In this document: in pieces, positions 14,772 through 21,681 of the stretch
Position numbering within the stretch: position 1 is the stretch's first letter
Layout: every line of letters begins with the position of its first letter
NCBI RefSeq assembly: GCF_937915125.1
Contig: NZ_CALDMP010000103.1
Span: 1 to 21,681 of the forward strand
Direction: 5' to 3'
DNA length: 21,681 nucleotides
Origin: an uncultured Ruminococcus sp.
Lineage (GTDB): Bacteria; Bacillota; Clostridia; Oscillospirales; Ruminococcaceae
Program-made: the position numbers and the translations under genes
The notes under the pieces: generated by a model
The model's input: the letters and a program-made list of their open reading frames with translations, nothing else
The model's database searches: none
Told to the model about the DNA's origin: nothing

Positions 14772-17252
14772 ATGAAATTGTTAAAGAAACTCGCTGCATT
14801 GTGCATGAGCGCAGTGCTTGGCACATGCGGAATTATGGGCGGTTATTCTTCGGCATCTGCCGTATCAGCAGCAGAAACAAAGGCATCCGTACCTGAGGGA
14901 TTTGTTTATGCAGAGGGGACCCATTTTATGTGTGATGGTGAGCCGTTCTATTTTGCGGGGTGCAATTCCTATGATATGTTTACCCTGGGCGATGGTTCCA
15001 GCGCAAGTTCCATATCAGACATTGAGACCAAATACATGTATAAGGATCAGATCGACACGCGGATGCAGGAGATGCAGGACAACGGCGTGACAGTACTGCG
15101 GACATGGGGCTTTTCCAATGAGACCTGGCATGGCTTTGAGCTTTCACCGGGGGAATATAACGAAGCTGAGTTCATGTTGTTCGATTATATCATGTATTCC
15201 GCCCAGCAGCACAATATCCGTGTGATCATCACCCTGGAAAACTACTGGGAAGCATACGGCGGTATTGACAAGAAGCTCAGCTGGGCAGGACTGACCGGCG
15301 GAAGCCACACAAACCGTGCTCAATATTTTACCAATGAGATCTGCAAACAGTGGTACAAGGACTATGCAAAGCACTTTGCAGAGCGTACCAACTATTTCAC
15401 TGGTGTTCAGTACAAGGATGACCCCACCATTTTTGCATGGGATCTCATGAACGAACCCCGCTATCAGGATGCCGGAGAGGACAGCACTGGTCTGACGCTC
15501 CGCGCATGGGTGGACGAGATGGGTGCATACATCAAGAGCGTTGACCCGAACCATATGGTCTATGCCGGTCTGGAGGGACACGGTCTGAAGTACGGCTTCG
15601 GCGGCGATGAGGGTAACCCCTTCGTTTACATCCAGGAGTCTCCGTATATCGACTTCTGCTCTGCACACCCCTATCCGGATGAGCACTGGGCAAATATGAC
15701 ACCGGAGGATACCAAGACGACTATGCTCCAGTGGATCTCCGATTCCCATGAGGTTGTAGGAAAGCCCTTTGCCGTGACAGAATTCAACGTACATTCCTCG
15801 TTGTCTGACGAAGAATACAAAGCATACTGGCGTGCAGTATTCGATACCATTGAGGAACAGGATGCCGGCGGTGGACTGTTCTGGGAATTCAATGACCGGA
15901 AACTCAGCGAATTCACTGTCATGAACGGCGACCCGATTCTGACCTATTTCAAAGAACATTCTGAAAAAATGCAGAATCAGTCTCCCAAGAATGGACTTTC
16001 CGGCAAGAATCTCCGCATCAATGTGGATGCGCCGGAGGATCTGACTCTGAGCTATCAGATGATGGTGGGCGAGGCATCCGGCCTCCAGCTGGATGATGCA
16101 GATCTGACTGCCGGAACGGATTATGAAATGGCAGACGGCACCATTACCCTGAAAAAGCATATCTTTGAAAGTGCCTCTATCGGCACGCATATTGTGCGAC
16201 TCCTGACCACAGACGGCAACCAGCCCATGGTGAAGGTACAGGTTTACAGCAAGGCATCTGAAGAAGCTGCACGCAGCATCATTGATGACTATGAATCCTA
16301 CGACAATGACGATGCCATTGCCATGGCATACAAGCGCAACTCCAACGGCGACAGCCTGACCTTGACACTGGATACCGAGCACGTGAAAAACGGCAAGGCT
16401 GCGCTGAAATATGACTACAGTGTTGCAGACGGCGGTCCGGGCTATTGCGGTGCGACCAAGACTCTGGGCGGCGCAGACTGGACAGGCTTCGATGGCATCC
16501 GCTTCTGGATCCTGTCGGACGGCAGCAATCGGGAGACCACCTTCCAGTTTGTAGACGGTGCAGGTGCATATTGGGAAAGCATTCAGAAAGTTACCGCCGA
16601 AGAGGGCTGGACAGAAGTGAAGATTCCCTTCTCGGACTTCCATGTACAACAGTGGGGCACTGCCGCAAGCGAGCCGACACTGAGCGGCGTAGTGGAATTT
16701 TCCATCTACACCGGGCAGAACGGCAATCCGGGTACAGGCGTTTGGTATTTCGATGATATCGGACTGTACAGTGACAGCACACCGATTGTGACAACAGAAT
16801 CCACAGAAACCACGGTAACTGAAACCACTACTACAACCACTATGGAAACTACCACAGAGTCTTCTTCGGAATCGTCTTCCGCTGAAACTTCTGCTTCTAC
16901 AGATACGACAGTATCTTCTTCCGAAACAACCACAGAAACTTCCAGCGAGACTACTGTTTCTGATACGGAGACCACCATAACAGTGAGCACCACTGCAACA
17001 GAGACGGAATCCACCGCTTCTTCCAGTGTTGATCCTGCCCAGGTTTTGTATGGTGACGTCAACCTGGACGGCAGAGTGGACATCACAGACGCCGTACTGC
17101 TGAACAAGGCAACTGCCGGCGCAGTGAAACTGGGAGACAGTGCGGCGAAGAATGCAGACTGTGACGGAGACGATGTGCTGAGTACCAATGATGCAGTGAC
17201 ACTGCTGAAATTCCTGGTACATCTGGTTTCGACTCTGCCCAGCGAAGCATAA
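14772..17252 (+). CDS. Cellulosomal GH5 beta-mannanase with X2, binding module and dockerin
   Basis: This 826-residue secreted mannanase is the last gene of the operon. Its layout is: signal peptide to about VSA|AET (residue 33); GH5_7-type catalytic domain (about 40-400) with likely acid/base Glu228 (WDLMNEPRY) and nucleophile Glu337 (AVTEFNVHS); one X2-like module (about 420-494); the same CBM11-like module as in the preceding gene (about 498-667); a long Thr/Ser/Glu linker (about 668-756); and a type I dockerin (about 760-826; DVNLDGRVDITD, DCDGDDVLSTND). It lacks the second X2 module of its neighbour. In the catalytic domain NYWEAYGGIDKKLSWAG and the SNETWHGFE loop differ from the first enzyme, which suggests different mannan or oligosaccharide preferences. 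AGGAAAGGAAG precedes the ATG and the gap from the previous gene is 27 bp. Endo-mannanase is the likely activity; exact specificity is not visible. Confidence 0.9.
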   Translation: MKLLKKLAALCMSAVLGTCGIMGGYSSASAVSAAETKASVPEGFVYAEGTHFMCDGEPFYFAGCNSYDMFTLGDGSSASSISDIETKYMYKDQIDTRMQEMQDNGVTVLRTWGFSNETWHGFELSPGEYNEAEFMLFDYIMYSAQQHNIRVIITLENYWEAYGGIDKKLSWAGLTGGSHTNRAQYFTNEICKQWYKDYAKHFAERTNYFTGVQYKDDPTIFAWDLMNEPRYQDAGEDSTGLTLRAWVDEMGAYIKSVDPNHMVYAGLEGHGLKYGFGGDEGNPFVYIQESPYIDFCSAHPYPDEHWANMTPEDTKTTMLQWISDSHEVVGKPFAVTEFNVHSSLSDEEYKAYWRAVFDTIEEQDAGGGLFWEFNDRKLSEFTVMNGDPILTYFKEHSEKMQNQSPKNGLSGKNLRINVDAPEDLTLSYQMMVGEASGLQLDDADLTAGTDYEMADGTITLKKHIFESASIGTHIVRLLTTDGNQPMVKVQVYSKASEEAARSIIDDYESYDNDDAIAMAYKRNSNGDSLTLTLDTEHVKNGKAALKYDYSVADGGPGYCGATKTLGGADWTGFDGIRFWILSDGSNRETTFQFVDGAGAYWESIQKVTAEEGWTEVKIPFSDFHVQQWGTAASEPTLSGVVEFSIYTGQNGNPGTGVWYFDDIGLYSDSTPIVTTESTETTVTETTTTTTMETTTESSSESSSAETSASTDTTVSSSETTTETSSETTVSDTETTITVSTTATETESTASSSVDPAQVLYGDVNLDGRVDITDAVLLNKATAGAVKLGDSAAKNADCDGDDVLSTNDAVTLLKFLVHLVSTLPSEA
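16272..16775 (+). repeat. Binding-module DNA, copy in second mannanase
   Basis: This is the partner of 13512-14015, equal in length and collinear. The encoded modules share long identical runs such as GGPGYCGATKTLGGADWTGF. The dockerin segments (14541-14740 and 17049-17248) form a second near-identical block at a different offset (2508), because the linker and second X2 regions differ in length. Confidence 0.85.
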
Positions 17253-17292
17253 ACAAGCTTTTCTCTTCATCAATTTCCTCTTATAGAATGTA

Positions 17293-17350
17293 GAAAAACA
17301 CCCTCTTTCCGGAACAGCATAACAGCTGATCTGGAAAGAGGGTGTTTTTC
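17293..17350. terminator. Strong bidirectional terminator between operon and convergent gene
   Basis: GAAAAACACCCTCTTTCC (17293-17310) and GGAAAGAGGGTGTTTTTC (17333-17350) are perfect 18-base inverted copies around a 22-base loop. A runs on one side and T runs on the other let it stop transcripts from both directions. It lies 40 bp after the last mannanase and about 45 bp after the stop of the convergent dockerin gene. Confidence 0.92.
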
Positions 17351-17394
17351 TGTAGGAAAGACGAACGTAAAAATGATAGAAACGTATAAGATGT

Positions 17395-18510
17395 TCAGGC
17401 AATCGGCAAGGATTCTTCCAGATGCACCAGATAGCGCAGGAGTGCAAGAACGTCATCTACAGAAATTGTACCGTCACCGTTGCAGTCCATATTATTTCTC
17501 TGGAGATCGTTCAGCATGACACTGCCGTTTGCAGCCTTGTTCAGCAGAACAGCGTCAGTTACGTCAACTTTGCCGTCCAGGTTTGCATCGCCTATGAGAG
17601 GTGTTTCGGATTCGTTAAAGCAGATTCCGGTTTTTTCACCGGCGAGGAAAGATTCCGGTACTTCTGTGTAGGCTGATTCAAATTCGCTGCCTTCTTCGTA
17701 ATAAATCGGACGTGCTGCTCTGAAATATGTTCCCATATCCATTTCACATGTTGCGTTCGCCCATTTAAACACGTAGGAATTGAATTCCTGTTCAGAATCA
17801 GACGGATTGTCTGGAATCGTTATATCAGATGCAATTACAACACAATCAAACGGATAATTTGGAATTTCTGCGTAGTCAACAAATCCTGGACCCTGGATGT
17901 TCAAAACACCGGTTACATATTCAAAGCACCAGGAACCGCCCAATTTAGAAGTACCAGTCGTTTCATACAGGGGATGTTGAGCAACGCCTTTTCCAATAAA
18001 TCGATAGTTGCTATCGTTTGCATAACGATAGTAGATGGCGGATCCATAGGGCGCATAAATGAGAAATCTTGTGGGAAGCGAGCCTTTCCATTCGGTTACA
18101 CTTTCCGGCAATGTAATAGTGCACGAATCAGCCGGATATGTACTGTCACAATCAAAGAAATCGGACAATACATAGTCAATATCTGTGATACCTTCCTCGT
18201 ATACAACGTGTCGTATGGAATTTCCATAATTCCATTCCGGTCTTTTCCATCCCGTGCTGCCGGCAGGGGGATTAGGGTCATAATAGGACGCCATTGCTCC
18301 GGTGCCGGAGAAAGTCAGTGTTTGTGTATCCGGGTCGTATGTCCATGTAATATTGTCTCCCTCTGCACCACATGTGCCAGAGTAGGTCGTTAGCTGTGTA
18401 ACTGAAGTCGCAACAAGTACAGAATCACCTGCCGCCTGAACTGTTCCGCCAAGCATGGAAACAGAAAGCAGCAGTGCACTGATAGCAATGATAGCTTTTT
18501 TCATTTTCAT
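17395..18510 (-). CDS. Secreted dockerin protein of unknown function
   Basis: This 371-residue secreted protein has a signal peptide ending at about VQA|AGD (residue 26). Near residues 45-75 it carries GTCGAEGDNITWTYDPD...LTFSGTGAM, a segment commonly seen at the start of BspA-type leucine-rich surface proteins of Ruminococcus. A partly similar unit, LGGSWCFEYVTGVLNIQGPG, lies in the middle. The C-terminus is a type I dockerin (about 306-371; DANLDGKVDVTD, DCNGDGTISVDD) of the same kind as in the mannanases, so it probably joins the same complex. I see no catalytic motif and no clear leucine-rich repeats. The frame extends to 18639, but AAAGGAG lies 8 bases before the ATG at 18510, where the signal peptide starts. 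It could be a non-enzymatic binding or structural component. It is transcribed toward the mannan operon. Confidence 0.82.
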   Translation of the reverse strand: MKMKKAIIAISALLLSVSMLGGTVQAAGDSVLVATSVTQLTTYSGTCGAEGDNITWTYDPDTQTLTFSGTGAMASYYDPNPPAGSTGWKRPEWNYGNSIRHVVYEEGITDIDYVLSDFFDCDSTYPADSCTITLPESVTEWKGSLPTRFLIYAPYGSAIYYRYANDSNYRFIGKGVAQHPLYETTGTSKLGGSWCFEYVTGVLNIQGPGFVDYAEIPNYPFDCVVIASDITIPDNPSDSEQEFNSYVFKWANATCEMDMGTYFRAARPIYYEEGSEFESAYTEVPESFLAGEKTGICFNESETPLIGDANLDGKVDVTDAVLLNKAANGSVMLNDLQRNNMDCNGDGTISVDDVLALLRYLVHLEESLPIA

Positions 18511-18581
18511 TTTCCTCGCTCCTTTGTTGATCCTATTAGACGACAATATAGGTATGAATTTTATAAAAGGTAAATTATCAT

Positions 18582-18614
18582 AAAGGGAACAGAAATAAAA
18601 CCTGTTCTCCCTTT
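18582..18614 (-). promoter_or_regulatory. Inverted repeat upstream of the minus-strand dockerin gene
   Basis: AAAGGGAACAG and CTGTTCTCCCTTT pair around AAATAAAAC with one bulged base. It lies 70-105 bp before the start codon, next to AT-rich sequence with possible -10 boxes such as TATGATAAT on the minus strand. It could be an operator or a leader hairpin. I could not fix a convincing promoter for this gene. Confidence 0.35.
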
Positions 18615-18676
18615 TATAATAACATATTTTTCCCTCCATTCTGCCAAAATGTCAAAAATAACAGGTGAAATGAAAA

Positions 18677-18722
18677 AAATAGCACGAGACGTATGGAAAT
18701 GAACACCATATTTCTGCTATTT
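18677..18722. other. Imperfect stem-loop in intergenic DNA
   Basis: AAATAGCA (18677-18684) pairs with TGCTATTT (18715-18722), and inside it GTATGG pairs with CCATAT apart from one base. On the minus strand the second arm is followed by a T run, so it may be a terminator remnant or part of a lost gene's leader. No gene is seen on its upstream side. Confidence 0.35.
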
Positions 18723-18797
18723 CATCTTTTTGGTACAACCTCCTCTATGAATAAGCATCCAGAATCCCCCTCTGAAAATCAAAATACTGTTAGAATA

Positions 18798-18845
18798 GAC
18801 AAAATTTTTCTTTCATTGTGATAAAAGATATTGCAAAATTTTGTC
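18798..18845. other. AT-rich perfect inverted repeat
   Basis: GACAAAATTTT (18798-18808) and AAAATTTTGTC (18835-18845) are exact 11-base inverted copies separated by 26 bases. The stretch 18640-19057 otherwise holds no convincing gene; there are isolated AGGAGG-like sites without usable reading frames. A regulator site or a remnant of a mobile repeat are both possible. Confidence 0.35.
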
Positions 18846-19057
18846 GTTTCAATGGTTCTGTCTGTTTTGCTGCGCTCATAAGATGTGAAATGTTTCTGTA
18901 CGAAATGTTCTCCGGATCGACACAGATAAGGGATCTTAGGAGGACGTTTCACAGAAGCATAATAGGATCTGTTTGATACAAGGATCTTTTTCCTTATGTC
19001 GGACAGTTTCGGTGTCTTTCATTTCAGGCAACAAAGACAGAGAAAGGGGGAGTTGGA

Positions 19058-19123
19058 ATGGAAAAAAACAAAGGGCTGCTTTCACTTCGGAAAAGGAAAG
19101 CAGCCCGGCTGGCAGTAATGTAG
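19058..19123 (+). CDS. Possible 21-residue leader peptide or truncated gene start
   Basis: AAAGGGGGAG sits just before the ATG at 19058, followed by 21 codons (MEKNKGLLSLRKRKAARLAV and one more Met) and TAG. The basic, Lys/Arg-rich start resembles the N-terminus of a secreted or membrane protein whose hydrophobic part is missing. The ORF spans a perfect 11-base stem, GGGCTGCTTTC (19073-19083) with GAAAGCAGCCC (19096-19106). It may be a leader peptide with an attenuator-like hairpin, or the broken beginning of a gene displaced by the nearby repeat element. The family is not recognised, and expression is unproven. Confidence 0.3.
   Translation: MEKNKGLLSLRKRKAARLAVM
19073..19106 (+). promoter_or_regulatory. 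Perfect 11-base hairpin inside the small ORF
   Basis: GGGCTGCTTTC and GAAAGCAGCCC flank a 12-base loop, ACTTCGGAAAAG. No T run follows, so it is not a standard Rho-independent terminator. It would form a stable RNA hairpin just after the ribosome binding site of the small ORF. Confidence 0.45.
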
Positions 19124-19187
19124 GAATCAGAAATAATTTCCGAAAAGATGCATGGAACCTGTATGTGTATGTGCCGCAGGATATCAA

Positions 19188-19358
19188 GGCAATACCGCAC
19201 AAAGATTGTGCGTCAGATACGCCGTCAGATTTTTCGTCAGATGAAACAAAAAGCGCAGTGAATACTTTGTGTATTCACGAGCATTTTTGTGAAATATGAC
19301 GAAAAAAAGCAAGCATATGACGTGCAAAGCCGTCAGGCGCTCTTTGTGCGGTGTTGCC
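19188..19358 (-). repeat. MITE-like inverted-repeat element, copy 3 (reversed)
   Basis: This is the reverse complement of copy 2 with few changes: it starts GGCAATACCGCACAAAGA and ends TCTTTGTGCGGTGTTGCC, 171 bp. It is flanked on both sides by TCAA (19184-19187 and 19359-19362), a possible 4 bp target-site duplication. The central GTGAATAC-TTTGT-GTATTCAC hairpin is kept. It sits 38 bp before the TTG start of the InlB-repeat gene, so any promoter of that gene must lie inside or before the element. Confidence 0.85.
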
Positions 19359-19396
19359 TCAACAATCTGCGGCTGTTTCCAAAGGAGGAATGATAT

Positions 19397-21640
19397 TTGA
19401 TTCGTAAAATAGTCAGCCGGATTGCGGCTGTCTTTACTGCACTTGTCATGTGGTTCGGAATGCTGCCAGTGGCAGTCTCTGCGGCGTGTGCACCGCCGGT
19501 CTATGTCTATGTCATGATAACCGATGATGGAGAACAGCTGTCCTACCAACAGCTGGCGCAGCTTCGGAAAGCTGGTCTCCAGATCAATCAGCACGGGTAT
19601 TTTACCATCGGCAAAATCTCATCTGTCAGCGGTCTGCCGAAACCCGGGAGCTTTGGCTACTGGATCGGTAGCGGAAACAAGTGGAATAATCTGAAAAAGT
19701 ATTTTCTGGACAAAAACAATCAGCTGGTGCATGCCATAGAACGGCATACCTGCAACCATGCAATTGCCATAGACCGTCTGGACTGGACAGCGAAAGAGGT
19801 AAAGCTCCTGGTGTGCTATGGTGCAACGGATTATCCCGAGGCAAAGTTGGATCCCACATGGCATCTGGACGGTACAGCGGATATTGATGATCTCACTGCT
19901 TCATATGCGACAGAACATTATGTTGAAAATCTGGACGGTACGGGATATACCCTTGCGGATACCACAACAAAATCGGTACAGCTGGGAAAGAACGTAACGG
20001 CGGAAAGCCTTTCTATGGATGGCTTTACTTTTGATGCGGATAATCCGAAAAATGTGGTTTCTGGTACGGTGACAGCGTCGGATCAGCTGGTGCTGAAGTG
20101 TTATTATACCCGTAACAGAAACTACACCGTAACGTGGAAAAATGAGGATGGAAGTGTTCTGAAAACCGATACGAATGTTGCCTATGAAGCGATGCCGGTA
20201 TATGATACCGCAGCAGAGGGCTGTCCCACCAAAGATGGAACGCCGCAGTACAATTATGTGTTCAGCGGCTGGTCTCCGGAATTGCAGCCAGTGAAGAAAA
20301 ATATCACCTACACTGCGGTATATCAACAGGTGACAAATCGTTATACAGTGACCTGGGTGAACTGGGATGACACGATCCTGGAAGAAGATGAGGCGGCATA
20401 CGGCGAAACACCTGGCTATGAAGGTGCAGAACCAACCAGACCGGCAGATAGTGCGTACACTTATACGTTTCAGGGCTGGGAACCGGAGGTCAGCGCTGTA
20501 AAGGGCAACGTCACTTATCGGGCGGTGTTCACAAAAACGCCGCGGACCTATCCGGCTGCGGTACAGGTGCTTCTGAACGGCAGCTATGATTCCGAAACGG
20601 ATACTGCTTCCGGTGAGCCTGTTTCCATGGATGCCATGATGGGAAAAGGAACGGGACTCTATGTGCAGAACGTCAGCGGCGGCGATCATATTGTGCTTCA
20701 GACCGGAGAAAGCACCGGCATGTATACAGCGGATCTTCCTGCCGGAACTTATCAGTTCTGCATCTCTTCAGACGGAGAAACCTTTACCATGCTGAAGAAT
20801 CAGCAGATGATCGTGAACGGCAGCAGCCGGACACAGTATCTGTTTTTCAGCAGCGTGACTTATGATGCAGACGGCGGTTCGGGAGGACCGGATACTGCAT
20901 ACTACGAAAATTCCAGTGCTGTAACAGTATCTGTACAGCAGCCGGAAAAGGAGGGCTTTCTGTTCAAAGGATGGAAAGAAGATGACAAGGTATTCCAGCC
21001 GGGAGATACGCTTACGGATTGCATCGGCGAAGAGCATACTCTGACGGCACAGTGGGCAGAAGCTGTGGATGTGAAGGTCAATGTTACCGTAAACCATAGA
21101 GCAGGTGATGATTGTGACCAGACAGAGAACAGGGAAAATGTGAGCTTTTCATTGTGGTCAAAGAACGAGGACAGCACGGATTATGAAAAAGTCGGAAATA
21201 TGTCTCTGACAGGAGAAGAAACAGATCCGGAGCTGTATGCGTACAGTTATGATACTGTGGCAGACAGCAGTATTTACACTGCCCAGGCGGCTGCCTTTTC
21301 TGACCTGGATGGTTCGTGCAGCTTTACAGTTGAGGCAAACAAGTCGGAGTATGATGTGACCAATGTACAGGTCACAAAAACAGGAAATGAAGTCGTTATT
21401 GATGTAACCCTGCAATACGCACCTGGAAAATTCGACTTGCAGTTTCAAGTTGAGACCAAAGATGGAACGCCAACGGAACTGTTGCCTAAGGCGGTTCATG
21501 TAAAAGTCCTGTCATATGACGAGACGAAAGGGGAATGGTATCTTCTTCCGCAGCATGAAAATAGTGCTCCATTGCAAGTGGAACTTGATGCAGAAGGGAA
21601 GGGAAGCGGTTCCTGTTCTGTGAAAAACCTCAATCCGTAA
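19397..21640 (+). CDS. Secreted protein with InlB/Listeria-Bacteroides-type repeats, possibly truncated
   Basis: This 747-residue secreted protein starts at TTG; GGAGG lies 8 bases upstream and the start gives a good signal peptide ending near VSA (residue 29). An N-terminal unit of unknown type (about 34-150) with several Cys and His is followed by InlB-like repeats. Two are adjacent, at about 243-313 (YTVTWKNEDGSVLKT...FSGWSPELQPVKKNITYTAVY) and 316-385 (YTVTWVNWDD...FQGWEPEVSAVKGNVTYRAVF). A third, of the classic DADGGSGGPD...FLFKGW...LTAQW form, spans about 487-555. The rest looks like beta-rich Ig-type domains. Such proteins usually act in surface adhesion. There is no LPXTG motif, dockerin or C-terminal membrane segment, and the frame ends within what looks like a domain (GSCSVKNLNP), so a premature stop or frameshift close to 21638 is possible. 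It lies outside the mannan operon. Confidence 0.78.
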   Translation: MIRKIVSRIAAVFTALVMWFGMLPVAVSAACAPPVYVYVMITDDGEQLSYQQLAQLRKAGLQINQHGYFTIGKISSVSGLPKPGSFGYWIGSGNKWNNLKKYFLDKNNQLVHAIERHTCNHAIAIDRLDWTAKEVKLLVCYGATDYPEAKLDPTWHLDGTADIDDLTASYATEHYVENLDGTGYTLADTTTKSVQLGKNVTAESLSMDGFTFDADNPKNVVSGTVTASDQLVLKCYYTRNRNYTVTWKNEDGSVLKTDTNVAYEAMPVYDTAAEGCPTKDGTPQYNYVFSGWSPELQPVKKNITYTAVYQQVTNRYTVTWVNWDDTILEEDEAAYGETPGYEGAEPTRPADSAYTYTFQGWEPEVSAVKGNVTYRAVFTKTPRTYPAAVQVLLNGSYDSETDTASGEPVSMDAMMGKGTGLYVQNVSGGDHIVLQTGESTGMYTADLPAGTYQFCISSDGETFTMLKNQQMIVNGSSRTQYLFFSSVTYDADGGSGGPDTAYYENSSAVTVSVQQPEKEGFLFKGWKEDDKVFQPGDTLTDCIGEEHTLTAQWAEAVDVKVNVTVNHRAGDDCDQTENRENVSFSLWSKNEDSTDYEKVGNMSLTGEETDPELYAYSYDTVADSSIYTAQAAAFSDLDGSCSFTVEANKSEYDVTNVQVTKTGNEVVIDVTLQYAPGKFDLQFQVETKDGTPTELLPKAVHVKVLSYDETKGEWYLLPQHENSAPLQVELDAEGKGSGSCSVKNLNP

Positions 21641-21681
21641 AACTCACCACTAAAAAACATCAACGCAACCAGAAGTGTAAT

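Noticed and set aside
15144..17456. 770-codon minus-strand open frame
   Set aside because: It is antisense to the second mannanase and crosses the strong terminator. It resembles the shadow of the first mannanase only because the coding strands are similar.
18973..19299. 108-codon plus-strand open frame before repeat copy 3
   Set aside because: It reads into the repeat element and lacks a good ribosome site; the same tail appears as a shadow frame in copy 2.
1..21681. tRNA, rRNA, CRISPR arrays, integrases or phage genes
   Set aside because: None were recognised on either strand. The only mobile-like signals are the small palindromic elements.

Overview
The window looks like a chromosomal segment of a cellulosome-producing gut Firmicute, most likely a Ruminococcus. 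That rests on four secreted proteins with C-terminal type I dockerins, Thr/Ser/Glu-rich linkers, X2 modules, AGGAGG-type ribosome binding sites and a phosphorolytic mannan pathway of the kind described in Ruminococcus albus. The species cannot be fixed from sequence alone.

Left part (1-3850): a broken coding fragment cut by a small inverted-repeat element, an AraC-type regulator on the minus strand, a second copy of the same element, and a secreted GH74-like glycosidase with a dockerin. A different, roughly 160 bp palindromic element follows.

Centre (3843-17350): a LacI-type regulator with a near-perfect promoter overlapped by two copies of an 11 bp palindromic motif, then a terminator. Next comes a tightly packed eight-gene plus-strand unit of about 12 kb that starts from a sigma-A-like promoter at 5169-5197. 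Its genes are a sugar-binding lipoprotein, two ABC permeases, a GH130 mannooligosaccharide phosphorylase, a cellobiose 2-epimerase, a GH130 mannosylglucose phosphorylase and two dockerin-bearing GH5 mannanases. A strong bidirectional terminator at 17293-17350 ends it. The genes fit one route: the cellulosomal GH5 enzymes cut mannan outside the cell and the ABC system imports the oligosaccharides. One phosphorylase shortens them to mannobiose, the epimerase makes mannosylglucose, and the second phosphorylase releases mannose 1-phosphate and glucose. No ABC ATPase is encoded here, so a shared ATPase from elsewhere is expected.

Right part (17395-21681): a small secreted dockerin protein of unknown function on the minus strand, converging on the operon; a roughly 870 bp intergenic stretch with several hairpins, a possible 21-residue leader ORF and the third copy of the inverted-repeat element; and a secreted protein with InlB/Listeria-Bacteroides-type repeats that starts at TTG and ends abruptly near the window edge.

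The enzyme pathway is known biology in a clear local arrangement. The less expected signals are the two families of small palindromic elements, the near-identical binding-module and dockerin DNA shared by otherwise divergent mannanases, the two distinct dockerin types side by side, a GH74-like enzyme shorter than usual, and the paired operator motif at the LacI gene.
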